From the NCBI GenBank assembly GCA_017615835.1, contig JAFZZI010000022.1, forward strand, positions 1 through 32,075: a DNA stretch of 32,075 bases, given 5' to 3'. Under the pieces are notes generated by a model. It saw only the letters and a program-made list of their open reading frames with translations. It was not told the DNA's origin and made no database searches. Origin of the DNA: Bacteroidaceae bacterium (GTDB taxonomy: Bacteria > Bacteroidota > Bacteroidia > Bacteroidales > Bacteroidaceae). Positions 7,476-15,353 of this stretch are shown piece by piece; the stretch's first letter is position 1, and every line of letters starts with the position of its first letter. The position numbers were made by a program, and so were the translations under genes.

Positions 7476-9152
7476 ATGGCAAGGACAATAAAGATACAGT
7501 GCATTAATACGGGGAAGGAACTGTTCCTCCCGAACGGAATAAGCCTGAAGGAAATTGCCGAGCAACTGGAGGATGAACTTGGGTTCGTTCCGATTGCTGC
7601 GAATGTAAACAACAGGATGGAGTGTCTCAGCATGGAACTCTACCATCCGAAACAGGTTGAGTTCGTGGATGTCCGCTCCTATCAGGGACTCCACGTATAC
7701 ATACCGACTCTTGTGTTCGTTGTGGCTTCTGCCTTTGAGGAACTGTTTCCTTCCGGCGCTTTCAGGTTGGCTCACCTTTCAGCAGGTGAGATGTTTTGTA
7801 CATTCAATACCGGAACAGATAATGAAGATGAGCCTGAAAAAGTTGTTTCTGCTATTGTGAACCGTGTTACCAAGATATGCGATGCCGACATTCCGATTGA
7901 GCCCATTGAGGAGGAGACGGCCATAGTCATAGAGAAATTCCGCAAGGCAGGAAGGAAGGATATAGTCCAGTTGCTCTCAAATTATCATGACCTGTATGCC
8001 ACCTACTACAAAATGGGCCAGCATATTGAGTACTCCTACGGACCTCTTGCTTTCTCTACCAGGTACGTGTCTCAGTTTAAGCTTGAGGCTTGTGAGGGTG
8101 GAATGATGTTGTCTGCACCGCTCACCCTTCCCTCAATATATAAGGAAGGAGAGAATAAGATATCACAACAGGAACTGGATGTCTGCTGTGAGGTCGCTGA
8201 ATGGAACCGCAGGATGCATGCATCGAGTGTCGGTGAAATCAATGCCAACTGCATGGAACGTAAGGGCAGCGGATGGCTAATCAAAGTGGCGGAATCGTTG
8301 CAGGAACGGAAGATATGGCAGATTGCCGAATCCATAGTTTCATCGGGTAAACGCATTGTTCTCATTGCCGGACCTTCTTCATCCGGCAAGACTACATTCA
8401 GCAAACGCCTTGAGGTCGCACTTGAAGCCATAGGGCACATGTCGTTTCCCATATCATTAGACGACTTCTTTGTAAACAGGACCGAAACTCCACGTGACGA
8501 GAATGGCGAATATGACTACGAATGCATTGAGGCTCTTGATGTAAAGCTCTTCAACGAGTGTCTGAGCTCGCTTCTTTCAGGGAAACCCGTAGATTTGCCT
8601 ACATACAATTTCGTTACCGGCATAAAGGAGTATCGTAAACACAACAGAAAAGTCGTTGCTCCAGGCTATACGTTTATAGTGGAGGGTCTTCACGGACTAA
8701 ATCCTGACCTGCTTACCGAGATAGGGCCAGACCAGGTGTTCCGGATATATGTGTCACCGATGACCTCTCTGGCACTCGATGACCATATGCGTGTGTCTGC
8801 AACCGACAACCGGCTTCTGAGGCGCATAACACGCGATGCCGTGCAACGCAACCGTACAGCCCGCGTAACTCTGTCTTCATGGCAAAAGGTACGTGAGGGA
8901 GAGGTTAAGTGGATATACCCTTACAGAAGCAATGCCAACGTATTCTTCAACACTTCGCTGGTTTACGAGATAGCGGTGATTAAGCCATTCGCCGAGGATC
9001 TGCTTCGCGAAGTACCGCAGAACTGTCCTGAATATGCCGAAGCCAAGAGATTGTTGATAATTCTGAGCTACTTGGTGCCCTTGAGTGACCGTGAAGTTCC
9101 GCCCACATCGATAATACGCGAATTTGTGGGCGGCAGCAGCTTCAGATATTGA
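7476..9152 (+). CDS. Nucleoside (uridine-type) kinase with N-terminal TGS domain
   Basis: A 558-residue protein in three parts. Residues 1-60 resemble a TGS domain (IKIQCINTGKELFLPNG). The middle has a threonyl-tRNA-synthetase-like region (residues about 70-230, with THR-type AHLSAGEMF in place of a metal site). The C-terminal half is a uridine kinase/phosphoribulokinase-type P-loop kinase: GPSSSGKTTFSKRL near 299-312, LDDFF near 329-333, and VEGLHGLNP. This architecture is the 'nucleoside kinase' common in Bacteroidetes and Firmicutes; it phosphorylates nucleosides for salvage. Start ATG 7476 is chosen because CAGGAG lies just before it and the preceding gene ends at 7459. It is followed 18 bases later by a nucleoside phosphorylase, consistent with a salvage role. 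Confidence 0.88.
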   Translation: MARTIKIQCINTGKELFLPNGISLKEIAEQLEDELGFVPIAANVNNRMECLSMELYHPKQVEFVDVRSYQGLHVYIPTLVFVVASAFEELFPSGAFRLAHLSAGEMFCTFNTGTDNEDEPEKVVSAIVNRVTKICDADIPIEPIEEETAIVIEKFRKAGRKDIVQLLSNYHDLYATYYKMGQHIEYSYGPLAFSTRYVSQFKLEACEGGMMLSAPLTLPSIYKEGENKISQQELDVCCEVAEWNRRMHASSVGEINANCMERKGSGWLIKVAESLQERKIWQIAESIVSSGKRIVLIAGPSSSGKTTFSKRLEVALEAIGHMSFPISLDDFFVNRTETPRDENGEYDYECIEALDVKLFNECLSSLLSGKPVDLPTYNFVTGIKEYRKHNRKVVAPGYTFIVEGLHGLNPDLLTEIGPDQVFRIYVSPMTSLALDDHMRVSATDNRLLRRITRDAVQRNRTARVTLSSWQKVREGEVKWIYPYRSNANVFFNTSLVYEIAVIKPFAEDLLREVPQNCPEYAEAKRLLIILSYLVPLSDREVPPTSIIREFVGGSSFRY

Positions 9153-9170
9153 TGTTTTTCAGATACAGAC

Positions 9171-10034
9171 ATGTACTATCCCGATTCCGAATTGATTATC
9201 AATGAAGATGGCAGTGCATTCCATCTTCATCTTAAACCGGCACAACTTGCCGACAAGGTTGTTCTGGTAGGTGATCCGGACCGAGTAGAGATGTTGGCCT
9301 CAATGCTGGACTCGATTGAGAGTCATGTACGTAACAGGGAGTTCAACTGCGTTACCGGATTTTTCAGGAACAAGCGCATAACCGTTGTCAGTACCGGAAT
9401 AGGGTCGGACAACATTGACATTGTCGTAAATGAACTGGACTCTTTGGCCAACATAGATTACGGCACGCGTGAGGAAAGGCCTGTTCACCGAACACTCACT
9501 CTTGTCCGAATCGGCACATGCGGAGCATTGCAGGAGGATCTTCCTGTCGGTACGTTTCTTGTGTCGGAGAAGTCTGTCGGGACCGATGGAGTCCTAAACT
9601 ATTACCCCGCGGCAGACACTATCTCTGAATCTGATTTTGAGGAGGAGTTTTGCCGGCAGACCGGATATCTTGACAGATGGACCAGACCCTATGTGGTGAG
9701 TTCCGATCCGGAGTTGGTTTCTACTATAGGTAAGGATATGAAACTGGGGGTCACTGTAACGGCCATAGGTTTTTATGGACCTCAGGGCCGTATGCTAAGG
9801 GGTGGCCTGGCACATCCCGAATTCAACGAAAAGCTGCGTGCTTTCCGTTATGGGAAATATCGGATTACCAATTACGAAATGGAGAGCTCCGCTCTGGAAG
9901 GCATGTCTCTGATGCTCGGCCACAAAGCCATGACGGTCTGTCTCGTCATCGCAAACCGCTATTCCAAGTCAATGGATACAAGCTATCATGCCGGTATGGA
10001 GGATCTTGCCAGAATTGTTCTTGAAAGAATCTGA
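9171..10034 (+). CDS. Nucleoside (uridine-like) phosphorylase
   Basis: A 287-residue protein of the PNP/UDP phosphorylase family 1. The phosphate-binding motif GDPDRVEML lies near residues 34-42, the second conserved block VVSTGIGSDNIDIVVNEL near 71-88, and RIGTCGALQEDLPVG near 113-127. The base/ribose-binding end NYEMESSAL near 234-242 has the Met-Glu-Ser that contacts ribose. It splits nucleosides with phosphate into base and ribose-1-phosphate; pyrimidine versus purine preference cannot be fixed from sequence. It closes the five-gene operon and converges on folE, with only 7 bases between. Confidence 0.88.
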   Translation: MYYPDSELIINEDGSAFHLHLKPAQLADKVVLVGDPDRVEMLASMLDSIESHVRNREFNCVTGFFRNKRITVVSTGIGSDNIDIVVNELDSLANIDYGTREERPVHRTLTLVRIGTCGALQEDLPVGTFLVSEKSVGTDGVLNYYPAADTISESDFEEEFCRQTGYLDRWTRPYVVSSDPELVSTIGKDMKLGVTVTAIGFYGPQGRMLRGGLAHPEFNEKLRAFRYGKYRITNYEMESSALEGMSLMLGHKAMTVCLVIANRYSKSMDTSYHAGMEDLARIVLERI

Positions 10035-10041
10035 CAACAAG

Positions 10042-10623
10042 TTATTCCTTTACGTAAGCAAGAAACTCATTGCGCACTTGAGCGCTTTTTCTGAAGGCAC
10101 CTGTCAGGTAAGTTGATGTCATGGTGCCTCCTTTTTTTACGCCACGGCTCTCCTTGCACATGTGGCGGCCTTTCATCATCAGCGCCATCCCCAAAGGCGG
10201 GTGTTCTGTACCAAGTGCTTCGGTCAGCATATGAACGACATCGAAAACAAGCCTCTCCTGTACTTGCAATCTTGCAGCACAGTAGTCAACGGTGCGCCCA
10301 ATCTTGGACAATCCCAGAATCCTACCCTTTGGATTTGGTATGTAGGCGAACCAGTATTCACCGAAAAAGGTTCGGCAATGATGTTCGCACACGGAATAGA
10401 AAGTCCCGGTATCGACTACCATGTTGTCGTAAATAATACCATCCTGTCCGTTCGGGAATGTCGTTATAACGGGTTTTTCCTGTTCGTTGTAGCCACGGAA
10501 CATCTCCTTGAACATCCTGAGCATTCTGTCAGGGGTCTCCTTCAGTCCTTCGCGATTAGGGTCTTCGCCTATAAACTCCAGCAGTTCTCTGATATCCTGC
10601 CTGGCCTTCTCTTCAGAAATCAT
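10042..10623 (-). CDS. folE: GTP cyclohydrolase I
   Basis: A 193-residue GTP cyclohydrolase I, which turns GTP into 7,8-dihydroneopterin triphosphate, the entry to folate and to queuosine. Zinc ligands are in place: Cys79 and His82 in VCEHH, and Cys156 in RHMCKESRG. The segment after CEHH reads CRTFFG rather than the usual LVPFFG, but GLSKIGRTVDYCAARLQVQERL continues the family pattern (shown in parts). Length is that of a compact bacterial FolE without a long N-terminal extension. Its start overlaps the queD stop codon by one base (TAATG), so the two are translationally coupled. Confidence 0.92.
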   Translation of the reverse strand: MISEEKARQDIRELLEFIGEDPNREGLKETPDRMLRMFKEMFRGYNEQEKPVITTFPNGQDGIIYDNMVVDTGTFYSVCEHHCRTFFGEYWFAYIPNPKGRILGLSKIGRTVDYCAARLQVQERLVFDVVHMLTEALGTEHPPLGMALMMKGRHMCKESRGVKKGGTMTSTYLTGAFRKSAQVRNEFLAYVKE

Positions 10624-10961
10624 TATTCAGCCTGATCTTCGTAAATGGCAATATTGTTTTCGCTTTCCTGTACATCCACTCTATAGCAGTTGTCAATCTG
10701 GTCATGAATCCATTTTGCAATGTTCTCGGAGGTAGGATTGAACGGAAGCTTCTCATTCAGGTCGGCATGATCCAGAAATCCGTGTATTTTATTCTTGATA
10801 ACGGTGAAGTCCGTTACCATGCCGTCTTCGTCAAGTGTGTCGCTCTTGCAATAGACCCTGACCTTGAAGTTGTGTCCGTGCAGAGACTCACACTTGCTCT
10901 GGTGGTCCAGCGTCAGCCTGTGGCTGGCTGATATTTCCATTGTCTTTATTATTCTGTACAT
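10623..10961 (-). CDS. queD: 6-carboxytetrahydropterin synthase
   Basis: A 112-residue PTPS-family enzyme. Zinc-binding His14, His28 and His30 are visible (SASHRL and LHGHNF), with the nucleophile Cys24 four residues before His28. VTDF (49-52), LDHADLN (63-69) and the late Glu of ESENN (99-103) complete the site. Cys24 next to CESLHGH favours the QueD branch of the family. It makes 6-carboxytetrahydropterin from the FolE product for 7-deazaguanine (queuosine) synthesis. The queE and queC genes are not in the window. It overlaps the amidohydrolase gene upstream by 13 bases and folE downstream by 1 base. Confidence 0.9.
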   Translation of the reverse strand: MYRIIKTMEISASHRLTLDHQSKCESLHGHNFKVRVYCKSDTLDEDGMVTDFTVIKNKIHGFLDHADLNEKLPFNPTSENIAKWIHDQIDNCYRVDVQESENNIAIYEDQAE

Positions 10962-12142
10962 TGTCGTTGTCTGTTGAAAATGACGCGACCGTCACATATC
11001 ACAGTGTTTATTATGTCCGATGAAGCTGCGTAAACCCAATTGGCTATAAGGTTGTGGCAGGGCTGCATCCGGAAGTCGTTCATGTCTATGAGCAGGCAGT
11101 CTGCCGCCTTGCCCTCTGCAATTACTCCGCCGTCTATTCCGAACGCTTCTGCCCCGTTGCGGGTAGCCCATTCCAGTACCATACCTGCTGGCAGGCACTC
11201 AACATCGCCATCAACCTTCGAAAGCAGTGCGGCAAACTTCATCTCCTCGCGCATGTCAAGGTTGTTGTTCGAGGCGCAACCGTCAGTAGCCAGGGTGATG
11301 CGTACGCCCGACGCTATTGCCTCCCTGTATGGGAATCGTCCGCTTCCGAGTTTCATATTCGAACATGGACAATGAGCAATAGTCACACCCCTTTCAGCCA
11401 TCAGGTCAAGTTCCTGCCTGTTAAGCCATACGCAGTGGGCTGCCATGACATCCGGCCCCAGGAACCCTAAGGAATCAAGATAGTTCACCGGGGTCATGCC
11501 GGTTGCCTTCAGACAGTTGTCAACCTCCTCCTTTGTTTCTGATATGTGTATCGTTATCAGCGATCCGAGATCGCGGGCTATACCAGCTGCCTTTTTCAAT
11601 GATTCGGCATCGTTCGTATAAATGGCATGGGGGCCTACAGCGAGCAAGGTCTTGCCGTCCGTCTGGGAATTCCATCCCCTCATCGTGTCGGCATAGTCAT
11701 CAATGGAACCTATGTTGTGGCTGAAGAAAGTCTCAGCAACTATTGCACGCATTCCCGCCTTTGCAGCCAAGCGTGCTGTGCCGTCAACGTGAAAGTACAT
11801 GTCGTAGAAACCTACAGTTCCCGTCCGCATCATCTCGTCCATGGCCATCCGGCTTCCACTCACCATATCTTCCGGGGTCATTTTAGCCTCAAACGGCCAG
11901 ATATACTCATTCAGCCATCTCTTCAGAGGCATGTCATCTGCATATCCCCTCAGAAGGTTCATGGGAGAATGGGTGTGCGTATTATAGAATGCCGGCATTA
12001 TCGCCATTCCTTCCGCATCGATGCGTTTGTCGGCTCCGGTATCGTCAGGAACCCCGATTGATTTAAACCTTCCGTTTTCAATCAGAATGTTTTGTCTCCT
12101 GCCGTCCAGCCACGCTCCATTGATAAGTGTGGTTTGTATCAT
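10949..12142 (-). CDS. Amidohydrolase of the MTA/SAH deaminase (TRZ/ATZ) family
   Basis: A 397-residue metal-dependent deaminase. The metal site opens with NTHTHSPMNLLRGYADDM (residues about 54-71), the typical start of the 5'-methylthioadenosine/S-adenosylhomocysteine deaminase family. ITIHISETKEE gives the next metal His, AAHCVWL the third region, and LATDGCASNNNLDM the catalytic Asp. The end (NVIADW-like NLIANWVYAASSDIINTVICDG) is also typical. Likely reaction is hydrolytic deamination of an adenosine derivative or related purine/pterin; the exact substrate is not certain. It overlaps queD by 13 bases, which ties it to the pterin/queuosine genes. Confidence 0.87.
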   Translation of the reverse strand: MIQTTLINGAWLDGRRQNILIENGRFKSIGVPDDTGADKRIDAEGMAIMPAFYNTHTHSPMNLLRGYADDMPLKRWLNEYIWPFEAKMTPEDMVSGSRMAMDEMMRTGTVGFYDMYFHVDGTARLAAKAGMRAIVAETFFSHNIGSIDDYADTMRGWNSQTDGKTLLAVGPHAIYTNDAESLKKAAGIARDLGSLITIHISETKEEVDNCLKATGMTPVNYLDSLGFLGPDVMAAHCVWLNRQELDLMAERGVTIAHCPCSNMKLGSGRFPYREAIASGVRITLATDGCASNNNLDMREEMKFAALLSKVDGDVECLPAGMVLEWATRNGAEAFGIDGGVIAEGKAADCLLIDMNDFRMQPCHNLIANWVYAASSDIINTVICDGRVIFNRQRQCTE

Positions 12143-12200
12143 GACGCAAAATCAGACAATAACAATTGTCACATGGCCGCAGGTAGAGCAGCCTGTCTTT

Positions 12201-13370
12201 CTATTTGAACAGCTCCTTTGCTGTCAGTTCAATATAATCGCGGCAGTTCATCCAAGTGTGTCCTCCGCCAGGATTGTAGAAGGTGTGTTTCAACCCTTGT
12301 TCTGTCAGGTAAGAGTCAAGTCCGCGAGAGGCCTGAATCAGAAAATCATCAGAACCGGTTCCCAGCCACATCAGTTTCAGCTTCTTCTGGAGATCCTTTA
12401 TGGGAGCATAAGTGCCATTCTGGAAATTCGTTTCATACTCGTTTCCGAATATCGCGGGAGCATAGGCGCAGACATAGTGGAACTTGTCGGGATTGCCGAA
12501 TCCGCAGGCGAGAGTCTGCCTGCCTCCGAGCGAGAAACCTGCAATTGCGCGGTTGTCGGCCTTGGTCAACACATTGTAGTTGGATTCGATAAACGGAATC
12601 ACTTCTTCCGTAATCTCCTTGCAGAACACATCTGTGCCCATTATGTCCTGAGGGATATTCAACCCCCTTGCCTGAATCTCGGGATTAGGGTTGGCGTACG
12701 GCATTACAATGATCATTCTTTTGGCAAGTCCCTGAGCTATCAGATTGTCCATTATGATATTTACACGGCCTACCTTGAACCAAGTCTCGTATGTGTCTGT
12801 CATGCCGTGTATGAGGTACAGCACCGGAAGTTTCTCCTTCCCTGCAGGATCGTAGCCGGCCGGGGTATAGACGCACAGCGGTCTGTCAAAGCCCAGTTGC
12901 TTGGAATGATAGTATCTGTACGAAACCTTCCCGTGGGGAACCTGCTGCATATCCTGCATTGACGGTGCCTCGCCGCGTACGTCAGCCAGACTGTACTTGA
13001 ATCCTTCGTTAGGGAATATGAACATATTGTTGGGGTCTGCAACCTGGGTACCGTCAATGACAAAGCAGTAGGGATAAATGTCAGGCTGGTCTGGAGTGAC
13101 TGTTATTTCCCATACTCCACGTTCGTTGCGGGTCATCGGCCTGTTGCCACTGAACATCTGGCATTCCAGTTCTACCTTCTGTGCGTCAGCAGCCTGACAA
13201 CGGAATGTAACACTTCCGTCACTGTTGTACTCAGGCGATTTCACACCTTGAGGAAACAGCTGAGCCATGAGTTGAGGAGTAAGCCTCTGACCTCCCTGGC
13301 CTTGTGCCAAAGCGGAATTGGCGGTGATGAGTGCCGCCAGCGTCAATATTACGGTTATTGTTCTTTTCAT
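12201..13370 (-). CDS. Secreted esterase with CBM48-like N-terminal domain (copy 1)
   Basis: A 389-residue exported alpha/beta-hydrolase. A signal peptide covers residues 1-22 (ends NSALAQ). Residues about 45-115 form an Ig-like/CBM48-type domain with the pattern GVWEITVTPDQPDIYPYCFVIDG. The esterase domain follows: the nucleophile is Ser280 in GFSLGG, Asp341/Asp342 lie in GTGSDDF, and His371 is in GGGHTWM. This is the layout of feruloyl/acetyl-xylan-esterase-like proteins (XynZ/IroE type) that Bacteroidetes use on plant polysaccharide side chains. Substrate is not determined. It is a paralogue of the next upstream gene (13392-14507), 21 bases away, and is probably cotranscribed with it. Confidence 0.87.
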   Translation of the reverse strand: MKRTITVILTLAALITANSALAQGQGGQRLTPQLMAQLFPQGVKSPEYNSDGSVTFRCQAADAQKVELECQMFSGNRPMTRNERGVWEITVTPDQPDIYPYCFVIDGTQVADPNNMFIFPNEGFKYSLADVRGEAPSMQDMQQVPHGKVSYRYYHSKQLGFDRPLCVYTPAGYDPAGKEKLPVLYLIHGMTDTYETWFKVGRVNIIMDNLIAQGLAKRMIIVMPYANPNPEIQARGLNIPQDIMGTDVFCKEITEEVIPFIESNYNVLTKADNRAIAGFSLGGRQTLACGFGNPDKFHYVCAYAPAIFGNEYETNFQNGTYAPIKDLQKKLKLMWLGTGSDDFLIQASRGLDSYLTEQGLKHTFYNPGGGHTWMNCRDYIELTAKELFK

Positions 13371-13391
13371 AATTTTTGAATGCTTTTCGGT

Positions 13392-14507
13392 TTATTTCTG
13401 GAATAACAGTCTCAGTGAACAGTCCAGGAAGTAGCGGGCGTTCATCCACGTGTGCCCGAACTTGTCGTCTGTGAATACCTTCGTGTTCTTTATCCCGTGG
13501 TTGTCAAGGAAGTCCATGAAATCCTTGGCATTGCCGTACAGGAAGTCATCTGTGCCTACGCCCAGCCAAAACAGGTTAATCTTGCTGTTGGTCTTGTCAG
13601 CATCATCAAAGACACCCGGGATGTTGGTCTGTGTGAACGAACTGTACGAGCAGAGGTAAGAGAACTTGTCGAGATTGCTGAGTCCTATTGCCAGCCCCTG
13701 GTTCCCACCTCTTGAGAATCCGCCGATACCACGGTATTCCCTGTCTTCGATTGTCCTGTAGTTCTTTGCTATGAATGGCATCAGATCCTCAATGAAATCC
13801 TTGTTGAAATTAGCGCTGTGTCCTTCGGATGGCCTCTTTCCGTCAAAATAGAGCGAGGGATTTCCGTATGGCAGAACAAGAATCATATCTTTGGCAGCCC
13901 CTTCGGCAATCAGGTTGTCCAGAATGAAGTTCATCTTGCCCACCTTGAAATATACCTCTTCAGTATCGGTGGTGCCGCTTATCAGGTACATCACAGGATA
14001 TCTCTTGTTGGGGTTCTGGTCATAGAAGGGTGGGGTGTACACAATCGCGTTTGAGTATAGGCCGTATGTCTCTGACCAATAGTTCACATAGTCGACTGAG
14101 CCATGAGGAACCTCCTTTACTGCATGGATAAGGTTGCCGTCCCCGCGAATGTCCAGCAGACTGTTCTTGAAAGTCTCATTAGGAAACCATTCGGGGTTCT
14201 GTGAGTCCATCACGCTTATTCCGTCCACAATGAAGTGATACGGGTAGATGTCAGGCTTGGCCGGACCCAGAGTGATGGTCCAGACACCATTGGCATCTTT
14301 GGTCATTTCGTGCCGTCCGGCGAACTGTACGTCAACTTCAACTTTTTTTGCGTTGCTGTTGCTGTAATTGAAAGTCACTGTGTTGTCATCGTTCACTACG
14401 GTTGACTTCACCTGCCGTCCGAAACCGCCGCCCGGTTGGGAGCAGACGGGAACTGACACGCAGGCCGCGGCAAGCAACAGTGTCAGGTTCTTTAAAAATC
14501 TCTTCAT
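13392..14507 (-). CDS. Secreted esterase with CBM48-like N-terminal domain (copy 2)
   Basis: A 371-residue exported esterase, paralogous to copy 1. The signal peptide is residues 1-23 (ends VPVCSQ) followed by a Gly-rich stretch. The Ig-like domain has GVWTITLGPAKPDIYPYHF, and the hydrolase domain has the nucleophile Ser265 in GFSRGG, Asp320/Asp321 in GVGTDDF, and His352 in FGHTWM. The elbow is GFSRGG here against GFSLGG in copy 1, and the loop before the histidine also differs, so substrates may differ. The open frame runs further up, but ATG 14507 precedes the signal peptide and a -7 box is found at 14587-14594. Confidence 0.87.
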   Translation of the reverse strand: MKRFLKNLTLLLAAACVSVPVCSQPGGGFGRQVKSTVVNDDNTVTFNYSNSNAKKVEVDVQFAGRHEMTKDANGVWTITLGPAKPDIYPYHFIVDGISVMDSQNPEWFPNETFKNSLLDIRGDGNLIHAVKEVPHGSVDYVNYWSETYGLYSNAIVYTPPFYDQNPNKRYPVMYLISGTTDTEEVYFKVGKMNFILDNLIAEGAAKDMILVLPYGNPSLYFDGKRPSEGHSANFNKDFIEDLMPFIAKNYRTIEDREYRGIGGFSRGGNQGLAIGLSNLDKFSYLCSYSSFTQTNIPGVFDDADKTNSKINLFWLGVGTDDFLYGNAKDFMDFLDNHGIKNTKVFTDDKFGHTWMNARYFLDCSLRLLFQK

Positions 14508-14586
14508 ATCCTTGTCAAAAAAATGAATAATCAAGCCAAGTCCTGGGATCCTGCAATTCTGTGACGAGTCATCCCTCATCGGCAAA

Positions 14587-14594
14587 CAAAGGTA
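14587..14594 (-). promoter_or_regulatory. -7 box for the esterase operon
   Basis: The minus strand reads TACCTTTG, a full TAnnTTTG match. Transcription would begin near 14580, giving a leader of about 70 bases before ATG 14507. It supports the shorter start of esterase copy 2. The -33 element is not clear. Confidence 0.5.
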
Positions 14595-14648
14595 ATGTAT
14601 TTTTTTCATCTCAATCCCGTGTCTGCCCAAAATGCCGTGCTTTTGTCC

Positions 14649-14656
14649 TATTTTTG
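14649..14656 (+). promoter_or_regulatory. -7 box for YqiA-like esterase gene
   Basis: TATTTTTG matches TAnnTTTG. Predicted transcript start near 14663, 17 bases before ATG 14680, so the upstream in-frame ATG at 14632 is outside the transcript. It is divergent from the box at 14587-14594. Confidence 0.5.
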
Positions 14657-14679
14657 TGCTGTTAACAAAAAAGTCTTTC

Positions 14680-15258
14680 ATGAAGCTGGTATATTTTCAT
14701 GGGTTCGGCTCTTCCGGCGCAAGCGGAACAGTAGAGGGGTTAAGACGTATGCTGCCTCAGCTTGAAGTCTATGCTCCCGACATTCCCGTAGATCCTGATG
14801 ATGCCCTTCCTTACCTTCGGCAGTTCGTGGCCGGTTTGCAGCCTGACATTATTGTGGGAACCTCAATGGGAGCAATGTATGCCCAGCAGATGTTCGGCTA
14901 CCGTAAAATATGTGTTAATCCGTCTTTCAACATGTCTGTGATGTCGAAAGTGATGAAGGCAAATACAACCTATAAGTTTCAGAACGGACGTCGTGACGGC
15001 CAGAAGGAGTTCCGGATAACCGGTGAGATCGTGAAACACTTTAATCAGATGGAACGCAGTCAATTCAAGGGAATAACAGATTTTGACAGGGATAATACGT
15101 ATGGCCTGTTCGGAGTGGACGATACTACTGTGAACTGCTATGATCTGTTCCGAAAGTACTACACGAAGGCTTTCCGGTTTGAAGGAGGACACAGGCTGAA
15201 TGACAAGTCGCTGAAGAATGCGGTTGTGCCCCTCATTGTGCAGATACTTGGAATATGA
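14680..15258 (+). CDS. YqiA/YcfP-family alpha/beta-hydrolase
   Basis: A 192-residue small cytosolic esterase. It starts with MKLVYFHGFGSSGAS, the family hallmark. The nucleophile is Ser62 in GTSMGAMYA, Asp147/Asp148 lie in FGVDDTTVN, and His171 is in EGGHRLND, completing a triad. Length fits the UPF0227/YqiA group, whose physiological substrate is not known. ATG 14680 is chosen over ATG 14632 because of the promoter position and because the family motif begins at residue 2. It converges on the lipoprotein carboxylesterase, with a shared terminator between them. Confidence 0.85.
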   Translation: MKLVYFHGFGSSGASGTVEGLRRMLPQLEVYAPDIPVDPDDALPYLRQFVAGLQPDIIVGTSMGAMYAQQMFGYRKICVNPSFNMSVMSKVMKANTTYKFQNGRRDGQKEFRITGEIVKHFNQMERSQFKGITDFDRDNTYGLFGVDDTTVNCYDLFRKYYTKAFRFEGGHRLNDKSLKNAVVPLIVQILGI

Positions 15259-15296
15259 ATCCCGAAGACTTACCCGCCGACAGGTAAATGTCAATA

Positions 15297-15337
15297 AAAA
15301 AGAGAGCTCCAGACAATCACTGGAGCTCTCTGCCTTT
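15297..15337. terminator. Shared terminator between convergent esterase genes
   Basis: A perfect 12-bp stem, AGAGAGCTCCAG (15301-15312) with CTGGAGCTCTCT (15320-15331), around the 7-base loop ACAATCA. It is flanked by A-rich sequence on the left (AATAAAAA) and CCTTTT on the right, so it can work for the plus-strand gene ending at 15258 and the minus-strand gene ending at 15354. Confidence 0.85.
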
Positions 15338-15353
15338 TCGGTCGGATCAATTG

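Noticed and set aside
12021-12962. Long plus-strand open frame (313 codons) opposite the esterase and amidohydrolase genes
   Set aside because: It runs antisense across the end of one well-supported gene and the start of another, has no domain pattern, signal peptide or promoter, and fits a shadow frame produced by codon bias.
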